14,273 nt of DNA from Smittium mucronatum. Its lineage: Eukaryota; Kickxellomycota; Harpellomycetes; Harpellales; Legeriomycetaceae. Location: NCBI GenBank assembly GCA_001953115.1, contig LSSL01004069.1, forward strand, positions 1-14,273. Reading direction: 5' to 3'. Shown here piece after piece: positions 1-6,842 of the stretch (positions within the stretch are counted from its first letter, which is position 1; every line of letters starts with the position of its first letter). The notes under the pieces were generated by a model. The model was not told the DNA's origin. It searched no databases and was given only the letters and a program-made list of their open reading frames with translations. A program made the position numbers and the translations under genes.

Positions 1-1034
1 GCACGACTATAGCTAGAAATTTTGAAAATTTTTATGGTTTAATTTGAAGATTTTTTTGTCAAATAAAAATAAATTTATTTGATGGAAAAAATCATAACAA
101 ACTCAAAAATTTAATTCACAGTTATTTATTACTGTTTCAAAAATCATAACCATAATCTTTTAAAGAAATTTACATTCTGAAGAGTTCTTGTTGTAGTTTT
201 CTACTGGAATATTTAATGAAAAAAATAAAAATAAATTTTTTATAAAGTCTTACGTCGATTATAATCTTTTAATTCCGTTTAGAATAGTAAAATAAATACA
301 AAAAAACTAAACCAAAATTATCTTTAGGGCTGTATAAATTTAAAATTCTACGTTAAAAAAGTCTTCAATTTTTTTAAATAATGAAATATTCTTTAGACGA
401 TAGTAATGATAATATAATAGACATATACTACTCAAATTTATACAATTTATTTTTTTATTCTAAATAATCAGTTGAGATATTGGAGTCAGTAAGAGAATTT
501 ATACTGGCGCAACTTACAAGCTTACATGTTTTGGATATCCCGAAATTAATATTAAAAAAAAATCCAATTTCAATCGGTATGTTTTAAAATTAAAATGAGG
601 AATTACATCATGGGTAATTTATAATTTAAAAGAATTAATCGTTAAAAATTATTATGAATTTTTACCAGAAACTGTAACTTTCAGTAACTTACAATAAACA
701 TCCAAATCTGTCAGAAAATTCTTTTAAAATTCAACCAGGATAAACTATTATTACAACAACTTAATTTATTTAATTTTTTTTTCAAGTTATCAATACATTT
801 AAACTCAGCCGCTTGATGATTTTTACCTACTAAAGAAACTTAAGTCAAAATTTATTTTTGATAAGAAAAAAAATATATAATTAAGTGTGGAGAAAAAGGA
901 GAGAATATAGATGATCTGATCAATGCAAGAAAAAAAATTTTCAAAGGAATTAAAATTGATATGAAGGAGCTAATTTATTTTCACCAAGCACGAAAAAATC
1001 GTTAGAAAAATTGGATTATACGATAAAAAAGTTT
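1..1034. other. AT-rich gene-poor stretch
   Basis: No gene is supported here. The DNA is very AT-rich, with short A and T runs and stops in every frame. The one notable part is a + strand stretch open from 468 to the TAA at 585-587. It is preceded by a pyrimidine-rich run ending in CAG (469-471) and contains a donor-like GTATGT at 577-582, so it could be an internal exon of about 105 nt. A later acceptor-like TTTCAG ends at 684, and the following bases keep the frame open for about 19 codons. At this base composition, dozens of 40-codon open stretches are expected by chance in the window, so no gene is called. Confidence 0.6.
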
Positions 1035-1357
1035 TAATTTTTTTAAAAAAAGTCTAATATTAGGCTACCAACGCAATTCAGACCTTTTAGTGAAATAAAG
1101 ACTTTTTTTGGCTACTATATAAATAATAATAAAAATCATGTTTTATGAGGTGATATAATAATTGGATATATTAATATGCAATTTTAGAAATTGAGAAAAT
1201 GTATTTATTTTGGGATAAACGCTTTTAATTTAAAAATTTAGAATCATTTGAAAATTGGTGTCATTTTCAAATAAATGTGGATTTATCAATTTAACATGTT
1301 TTATTCAATTTGGAACCAATTTCTAAATTTCCCAAAATTTTGATATCAATATAATAT
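1035..1357 (+). repeat. Left arm of the inverted repeat
   Basis: This arm pairs with the reverse complement of 1904-2242. The best block is 1138-1222, which matches 2130-2046 over 85 bp with 2 mismatches. It includes the word TTTTGGGATAAAC at 1208-1220. Inward, the match continues at lower identity to about 1357, with shared words such as TTTTCAAATAAATGTG and ACATGTTTTATTCAA. Outward, it runs through GAAATAAAG and CAATTCAG to about 1061. The outermost recognisable bases, 1051-1066, form a near-perfect 16-nt palindrome (AGTCTAATATTAGGCT, one mismatched pair). Confidence 0.8.
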
Positions 1358-1903
1358 CTAATTATTGATATCCGAATTTCGTTCTAAATTGAAACAAAAT
1401 TTTCAAAATTCAGCTTCGGATTAAGCATTTTTAAATTTGGGATAATTAATGAATCGCTTTTGATAATAAAGGAAGTAAGTTGTGAAATTTATTTTTTTGA
1501 ATTATTGGTTTCATAAATTTCCAATATAAAGAAAAATTGTGACAAAAATAAAAAATAAGTATGAGGCTTAATTTATGATGCTGAGAAGTTTAATTATATT
1601 ACCCATCAGAAATAAATAAGACTTTAAATTAATCATTAAATTTGATAATTTGTTTATTTATACCTTATCTTTGTTTAAATTGTTAATTAAGGGTATTTTC
1701 AATACCAAAGTAAAAAAAGTGAAAAAAAACTAATGGATAATTTTGGGATAAACACCGTAAAATATAATTAAACCTTGTTATAAAGCTTAAATAAAATAGT
1801 GTTGGAAAAAAATACAAATTTTTATTAATATTTTGCCCCAATAATGAAAAAAATGCACGATTTCCGTTATCTGGAGCTTATAATGAAAAAACTGATGCAA
1901 ACG
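1358..1903. other. Interior of the fold-back element
   Basis: This is AT-rich spacer between the two arms, with no open frame of note. It carries a further copy of the arm word TTTTGGGATAAAC at 1741-1753, in the same orientation as the left arm, and a shorter variant (TTTGGGATAA, 1436-1445). This hints that part of the interior derives from an extra arm copy or an internal duplication. No transposase motif is visible. Confidence 0.55.
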
Positions 1904-2242
1904 TATATTATTTTGATATTTTGATACAATTTTTGGGAAATTGAGAAATTAGGTTAAACTTGAATAAAACATGTCAAATTGATAAATTCACATTTATTTG
2001 AAAATGGCTCCAATTTTTCAATGATTCTGAAATTTTAAACTAAACGCGTTTATCCCAAAATAAATACATAATCTCAATTTCTAAAATTGCATATTAATAT
2101 ATCCAATTATTATATCACCTCATAAAACATTTTAAAAAAATGATTTTACTTTTTTTGATTTAGATAATAGCAAAAAAAGCCTTTATTTCGTTTAATGGCC
2201 TGAATTGTGTTGGTAATCTAGTTTAGAGGCTTTAAAAATAAG
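1904..2242 (-). repeat. Right arm of the inverted repeat
   Basis: This is the inverted partner of 1035-1357. Read on the - strand it begins near 2242 and contains TAGATTACCAACACAATTCA (2220-2201), corresponding to TAGGCTACCAACGCAATTCA at 1061-1080. The 85-bp core at 2130-2046 follows. Towards the interior there is an 8-nt insertion relative to the left arm, near 1913-1920. Between the outer block and the core the right arm carries extra A/T bases, so it is slightly longer than the left. Confidence 0.8.
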
Positions 2243-3188
2243 TTTTCATATATTTTTGGGGGATATAGCTATTTCAAACCTAAAAACCCCTTTATACGAT
2301 TACATAAGTTTGACTTGAGTACACTGAAACAATAAATTTCAATTTATTCTTTGATTTTGGTGTTTTATTGTATATTATTTTTGAGGAGATGGATTTTTTT
2401 GGACAAATGTAGAGCGGTGGATTTAGAATCTCCGATTTTTAATATAATTTACAAATTTTTAAACTGAACTTATAATGTTTATATGACTAGTGAAGCTCAA
2501 TAATTTTATGGTATATAATCTTCTTGGTATACATTTGAAGTGCTAAAAAAACTCTCATGTGTTTATAATTTGATATGATATCACAATAAGAACAGTTTAA
2601 TAAACAAAAAAATTTAAGCGAATAAAGAACACATGTTAGATCTAAAGAAATGATGAGATTAATGCGGTATTATCGGGACTAAATTTCTATTTTTTCAAAA
2701 GAGCCCAACTACTGTTTTAATAATTTATTCTGTTTTAAATTTTTTTCTATTCTATATAAAAATAAAATAAATCCTTTACATGTGAATTTAAGCAAAAAAT
2801 TGGAGTATAAAAATTACTATTGAAACATTATTTTTATTTGCAAATGAAATTAGTTTCTTTTACTCGACGAAATTAACATTTATGTCAAAATAATAACAAT
2901 ATTAATAATAATCCAAAAAAGCCTTATATTTAATATTAACTGAAAATTTTATAAGTTATATTTATTGAGCTCATTAATAGTACTTATCAAGCTTTTTGCA
3001 CAGTATTTATACTTTTTGGATTACATCTGGTATGTTTTAATAAATTTTTTCCATTAAAAATCAGATAATTACACATCTCGCTTCTTTTGGTGCATAATTT
3101 TAATAGGAGGGGGGATCGGTAAAAACTACGAAAAAAGCATTATTAAAACACACACAAGACATATAAAATATTATTATTATAAACTGGA
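2243..3188. other. AT-rich gene-poor stretch
   Basis: I see no gene or repeat that can be supported. The sequence is AT-rich with scattered A and T runs. The only compositional oddity is a short G-rich tract on the + strand at about 3106-3115 (AGGAGGGGGG), unusual in DNA this poor in G+C. A polypurine tract of this kind occurs next to the 3' LTR of retroelements, but no LTR, primer-binding site or reverse-transcriptase frame is visible nearby, so no element is called. Confidence 0.55.
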
Positions 3189-3296
3189 ATGAATTCCTCT
3201 GTCTGTAAACCTGATGCATTCCTGGGTGAAACTGAAGTATTACCTATCATCCAATATAATCCACCTACCACTGTTTCAAATATTATGTATGGATAA
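3189..3296 (+). CDS. Small GC-richer open frame, unrecognised
   Basis: A 35-codon frame starts with ATG at 3189 and ends with TAA at 3294-3296. An in-frame TAA lies just upstream (3180-3182), so it cannot be extended as it stands. Its base composition is visibly richer in G+C than the flanks, and it uses C-ending and T-ending codons evenly (TCC, GTC, TGT, CTG, ATC, ACC), which is why it stands out. The predicted peptide begins MNSSVCKPDAFLGETEVLP and has no signal peptide, membrane segment or motif that I know. A frame this short is expected by chance many times in the window, so only the composition argues for it. It may be a remnant exon or a chance frame. Confidence 0.2.
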   Translation: MNSSVCKPDAFLGETEVLPIIQYNPPTTVSNIMYG

Positions 3297-3940
3297 AGTT
3301 ATGCAATATTGTGGTTTTATGTGTTTGTTGAAGGCTCGTTATATAATTTTAAAGAAATATATCTTATTGGTGAATATTAAGTGATCTTACTTAAGACGAG
3401 AGTCGAATTTTTTTCAAGCCAAAATCGAAACTTTTTTTGTTTTTATTTTTAATATGTAAATTTGTGAAAAAAACGGGATAATTTTGTGTAGTTTTGTGGG
3501 TTAGTGGTGGTAAATTATCTTATTGCATTAATAAAATGGAAAATATTTTTTGAAACTCGTGAGCGTGAAAACTGGTAGAACTTTCACAAAGAAAAAACTA
3601 ACGAATTTTTGGTTAAACAGAACTTGTTTAGTTCTCATTATTAGAGCCCCAGTGGTAAATTGGACTATTTTTTTAGCTATTTTTATCAAATTTATAGTAT
3701 TTAAAAATACGCTCTGCTATAAATTTACTTTTGCGAAAAAATTTATGAATTTAACGAAAAAAATAATAACAGCTTAAATTAACTTATTTTATTTATAATT
3801 AAAAATGGAATTATTTGAAGGGATCGTTTATTTGTTTTTTTTTTGCCCCATATAACCCCAAATCCACCCCAAATTCAAACTTTTTACAAGATTTATATCT
3901 TTAAATATCTATTTTAATTTTTTCCAAAATTTAGTTCCTA
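3297..3940. other. AT-rich stretch with short C-rich motif
   Basis: No supported gene. A + strand frame stays open from about 3535 to the TAA at 3775-3777 but has no ATG near its beginning, and its product is a lysine-, phenylalanine- and isoleucine-rich sequence typical of translated AT-rich noncoding DNA. At 3856-3874 the octamer CCCCAAAT occurs twice with an 11-nt period, leading into the C-rich low-complexity region that follows. Confidence 0.5.
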
Positions 3941-3949
3941 TCATTTCAT

Positions 3950-3973
3950 ATTTTTATTTTTATTTTTATTTTT
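3950..3973 (+). repeat. (ATTTTT)4 microsatellite
   Basis: There are four perfect copies of the hexamer ATTTTT in tandem. On the - strand they encode the Lys-Asn tail of the broken acidic frame. Confidence 0.9.
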
Positions 3974-3997
3974 AAGCGATTTTTTTTCTTCAAACTC

Positions 3998-4230
3998 AGC
4001 CTCACCACCAATATATTCATCAATCTCATCTTAAAACCCATTACCAATCTCATTCCCAATCTCATCCTCAACTTAATCACAAATATATTTTACAATATCA
4101 TTCTCAACATTAACCTCATCAACAATCCAATTCCCATTATCATCCACAAACTCGTCATCATTCTCAATATAATTCCCAATCTAATTCCCATACTCATCTA
4201 TAAAAATTTCCAATCCAAAATTCAAAATTT
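3998..4230 (+). repeat. Degenerate C-rich tandem array
   Basis: The + strand is built from imperfect copies of words such as CCAATCTCATT, CAATCTCATC, CATTCTCAA and CCAATTCCCA, roughly 9-18 nt apart and often in multiples of three. The strand is rich in C and A and almost free of G, unlike the flanking DNA. Unit length and sequence have drifted, so the array is old or was protein-coding. It lies next to the (ATTTTT)4 tract. Confidence 0.65.
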
Positions 4231-4240
4231 TATCCCATCA

Positions 4241-5680
4241 ATCCTCAAGTCCATTAAATAATAACGATATACAAAATATATGTGTGTGTGCAGAAGTCTC
4301 CTACACTCCGGGTTCTTTTGGAGGCTCAAGATGTCTGCTGTACTGACTTAATTTTTAGTAGAAACTTATTTATTAAGTTAAGATTGTTATTATAGGTGTT
4401 ATAATTACAATAAACTATAAAAAAATGGTCAATTAATTGTATTATAAGTAATAATAAAATGGTAGGAAATTTGGTATTATCAATAACCCAAGCATTTTCA
4501 ATGGATAAATTGGAAGTAAATATGTACTCTAAAAATTCCACACTATGTTTTTGGTCTTTATTTATGGGTTTTTATACGCTTTAGCTATTAAGAGCCCTGT
4601 GTTTAAGTTTCTATGTTCAAGGGCTTTTCCCTAATATCATTTTTATAAATATCAAGCCTTTTTATATCCAGGGCTTTTAATTAGTTTTATTAAAAGTTAA
4701 ACTCAGATCTCTATTGGTCTACTAAAACTATTACTGTTTTTAACATCTGAATGAATAGATCTATAAAGAGAATATGCATTTGATTTCAATTCCAAACGCA
4801 AAACCACTTCCATATATTTATATTCCATACTAAATTCAAAAAAAAAAAATTAGCCTTTCCTAGTCATTGTTCTTAATGAAAGTTTCATCACTTTTTATCG
4901 CTTTCTGTTTTTAATCGCCATAAAATGTAATTTTTTTTCTTTTACTTTTCCACTTTATTTTTTTCAATAAATTTATGATTATTCATTTTTGTGTATTTTC
5001 ATTATCTATTATAATCATATGAATTTGGCTAAATGATAATAAAATCAGTTATTACATTGTTTCAAAAAACAAAAAAATATATAATTTTTCGATTTATTAT
5101 GAAAATTTGAAACTTGTAATAGATACCTTGATGTCTTTTCTGACTTAAATGTCATACATTTATCATCTCTAAGTCTTCAATTTTACTGATCTGTCTCCAA
5201 TAAATCGGCTTGTCATACTAAAAATTGGAAAAAATGACTTCACGATTTCATCTCTTTTACCCTGTTTCAGCTCACCCAACCGACCAGATAAATTCCCATC
5301 CCAAAACACTCTTAAAACCCCAGATTAATAAATTGCCATTTATAATTTAAAGTTAACGGATCAAAATTGGTCAATAAATAAGAAATTAAAATGGTTTTAA
5401 AAATAAACAGTTTTTTTATAGCTTATTGTAAATTATAATATATAAGTTATACGTAAGTATACAATAAATTTACATATTTTATGCAGCCATGTATTACGTA
5501 AAAAGATATTGAGTTTGGTTAGAAAAATAATAAGGGTTGAAAATAGTTTTAAATTTGCATGAGACAGGTTATTCGGCCCAAAAGCTATAGTTTAACAATA
5601 TCTTATTTATCTCCAAAATATAATCAAATATACATATTTTACTGCAAAGATGAATTTTTTTGATCTTATAATTCTGATAA
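4241..5680. other. AT-rich stretch with a GC-richer patch
   Basis: No gene is supported. Near its start are a (TG)5 tract (4281-4290) and a GC-richer patch at about 4290-4345 containing an imperfect hairpin (AGTCTCC paired with GGAGGCT). A - strand frame is open from about 4562 to the stop ending at 4326, but it has no ATG and its length is expected by chance. The octamer GGGCTTTT occurs at 4621-4628 and 4671-4678. At 5234-5350 a 38-codon + strand ATG frame (proline- and histidine-containing, GC-richer than its surroundings) is visible, with TTTCAG inside it at 5264-5270. It could equally be an intron end followed by an exon. Confidence 0.5.
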
Positions 5681-5728
5681 CAATGGATTTATTTATATAT
5701 AAATAAGCATAAATCCATTGATTTATGC
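5681..5728. other. Nested, mutually exclusive hairpins
   Basis: A perfect 12-bp inverted repeat (CAATGGATTTAT 5681-5692, ATAAATCCATTG 5709-5720) encloses a 16-nt loop. A second perfect 8-bp inverted repeat (GCATAAAT 5707-5714, ATTTATGC 5721-5728) reuses part of the first stem's right arm, so only one of the two can form at a time. A third palindrome (ATTTATATATAAAT, 5691-5704) overlaps the first left arm and loop. One perfect 12-bp inverted repeat is not rare in DNA this AT-rich. The nesting of three is more unusual. No adjacent gene gives it a role. Confidence 0.6.
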
Positions 5729-6296
5729 CTAAAAAGATTAATATATAACCACCATTAAAAGCACACATTGGGAAATAATAATTTGAAATAAAAAACCAAT
5801 AAGCCGTTAATTTTAGAAAATATATCGTTACTGAAAATTCATCTGTAAATAAATGGAAATTATATTTTAATAATGTAAAAATATGCTTTCAAATATATTT
5901 AAAGTTTACTTTGTTTTTTAGGGCCAATTTGATGCTGGTATCGATCCCAAAATACCTAAAGAGTCCAATATCAAACACATTTACATAATCAAAAATGAAA
6001 AAAATAAAGATATACTTTTGAAAAACTATGTTTTTAAATTCGAAAAATGTGGATTTAATACCTCCTGACTAAAAATATACCAAATGAGGGACATTCTTAG
6101 CAATTGTTTGGATTGACTTTGAGGACTCATATCTGGCTAAATTATACCTGAATAAGATCCAATTTGAGGAATTGGGTATTTATTTAATTTTTTATCCTTG
6201 TTTTGATTCAAATTTACGGTGAGAAATTGATGTTTTTACCGGTGAAATGGTGCTTACCGGTCATTAAAAAAATTCCATTATCCGAACTAAAAAATT
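5729..6296. other. AT-rich stretch without a supported gene
   Basis: A + strand frame is open from 6088 to the TGA at 6220-6222 (44 codons) and looks somewhat protein-like (IVWIDFEDSYLAKLYL). It begins after an in-frame TGA with no ATG, overlaps a donor-like GTGAG at 6219-6223, and is not longer than chance allows. The octamer TTACCGGT is directly repeated at 6236-6243 and 6254-6261. Confidence 0.45.
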
Positions 6297-6487
6297 TCAT
6301 TTATATTTTAAACCGTTTATTATAAATTGATTCAACCTGTTCCTGTACTCCTTCACGCTGTATATTCTGAATTCAGGTTCGATTGAACTTATTTTAAGTG
6401 ATATTTTCTATCAGTAGCAGAATCGAGATCTGAAAAAATACTGCTAATACCCCGCCATAGTTTCAAATTCCACTTTGGAATATCCAT
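6297..6487 (-). pseudogene. Two overlapping coding-like segments, unrecognised
   Basis: On the - strand an ATG frame runs from 6487 to TAA at 6391-6389 (32 codons, beginning MDIPKWNLKLWRGISS). A second frame overlaps it, open from 6407 to TGA at 6299-6297 (36 codons, containing EPEFRIYSVKEYRNRLNQF). G+C is higher than in the flanks, and the codons of the second segment are largely purine-first. The 19-bp overlap suggests one short coding stretch with a frameshift. Its strand and the kind of break resemble the larger remnant at 6843-7658, so it could be a second decayed gene or a further exon of the same one. The peptide is basic and has no motif or membrane segment that I recognise. Part of the first segment is also open in the other - strand frames, so its true frame is unsure. 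Each piece alone is within chance length. Composition and placement are the main support. Confidence 0.3.
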
Positions 6488-6842
6488 CGTGATAAAAATC
6501 CTAGAAATTGAATAGAAAAGAAATATCGAAAAACCTTAAATATAATTAAAATATTTTTGAAAATATGCCAAAGTGATCGTCTACGACTCTTTTTCCTAAC
6601 TACTCTGAAAAATTTCACGGTGAATTTTTTCCGAATTAGATATTGAAATTGAAAAAAATACTACACATAAGTTCCTAGTATTTGAGATGAATATCAGAGT
6701 CAGACCATAAATTCAGATTGCAAAAAAAAAAATCCACAAAACGCTCTTTTAAAGAGGATTGAAAGGAACTTTGAAACATATTTGGAATTGTGACTCAGGA
6801 TTACAGATAAGCGATTTTATTTCTTATATTTAAGGTATATCC
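6488..6842. other. Spacer between the two coding remnants
   Basis: AT-rich DNA separates the larger remnant from the shorter one downstream on the - strand. A - strand frame is open for about 64 codons through its lower half and reads as a basic, Phe- and Ile-rich peptide, but it has no ATG at its beginning and its length is expected by chance. Nothing else is supported apart from the AATAAA word noted separately. Confidence 0.45.
6817..6822 (-). promoter_or_regulatory. Candidate polyadenylation signal
   Basis: AATAAA on the - strand lies about 20 nt beyond the TAA that ends the larger coding remnant. Position and sequence fit a eukaryotic poly(A) signal, but AATAAA is common by chance in DNA this AT-rich. 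Confidence 0.25.

Larger units (their letters stand above)
1035..2242. mobile_element. Fold-back / MITE-like element with long inverted repeats
   Basis: Two arms in inverted orientation enclose an interior of about 545 bp, giving an element of about 1.2 kb. Terminal inverted repeats this long with no transposase frame are typical of non-autonomous DNA transposons (MITEs or fold-back elements). Those elements are mobilised in trans by a transposase encoded elsewhere, which is inference here. The interior is as AT-rich as the flanks and has stops in all frames, so no transposase remnant can be supported. The outer limits are approximate because similarity fades beyond about 1051 on the left and 2228 on the right. 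No target-site duplication could be fixed, so the superfamily (Tc1/mariner, hAT, Mutator and so on) is open. The arms have diverged unevenly, with nearly identical cores and looser outer parts, which suggests an old insertion. A full-length transcript would fold into a long hairpin. Confidence 0.75.
3941..4237 (-). pseudogene. Broken acidic low-complexity frame (- strand)
   Basis: Read on the - strand, one frame runs from just after a TGA (4240-4238) to a TGA at 3943-3941, 98 codons. It is interrupted by TAG at 4183-4181 and TAA at 4075-4073 and 4033-4031. Between these stops it is dominated by GAT, GAG, AAT, GGG and ATT codons, giving an Asp/Glu/Asn/Gly/Ile-rich sequence with recurring short units such as DEIGNEIGN. 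It ends in a Lys-Asn tail made by an ATTTTT repeat on the + strand. Two readings fit: a decayed acidic repeat-protein segment in which Glu codons became stops, or a noncoding degenerate minisatellite that happens to stay open because of its period. I see no start codon, domain or partner that decides between them. A code in which TAA and TAG mean Gln would keep it open, but the coding remnant at 6843-7658 argues against that code. Confidence 0.25.

Noticed and set aside
3550..3777. + strand open frame of 75 codons
   Set aside because: The start is TTG with no ATG near the beginning. The composition matches flanking noncoding DNA and the length is within chance for so many frames.
3856..3874. 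Telomere-like CCCCAA repeats
   Set aside because: Only two copies, spaced 11 nt apart and embedded in a C-rich low-complexity tract. There is no tandem hexamer array.
3941..4237. Ciliate-type code (TAA and TAG read as Gln), which would open the acidic frame
   Set aside because: In the 6843-7658 remnant every Gln is CAA or CAG and none is TAA or TAG, and the stops in the acidic frame are easily made from Glu codons by single changes.
4326..4541. - strand open frame of 71 codons
   Set aside because: The start is GTG, there is no ATG in frame, and no motif. The Ile/Leu/Asn-rich product is typical of translated AT-rich DNA.
5234..5350. 38-codon ATG frame on the + strand
   Set aside because: It looks somewhat protein-like and GC-richer, but frames of this length are expected by chance and a splice-acceptor-like TTTCAG lies inside it.
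6088..6222. 44-codon protein-like + strand frame
   Set aside because: It has no start codon, begins right after TGA, and is within chance length. The resemblance to a real protein is impressionistic.
6375..6385. tRNA B-box-like GGTTCGATTGA
   Set aside because: The flanking bases do not form a T-arm stem, and no matching A box, anticodon arm or acceptor stem is present.
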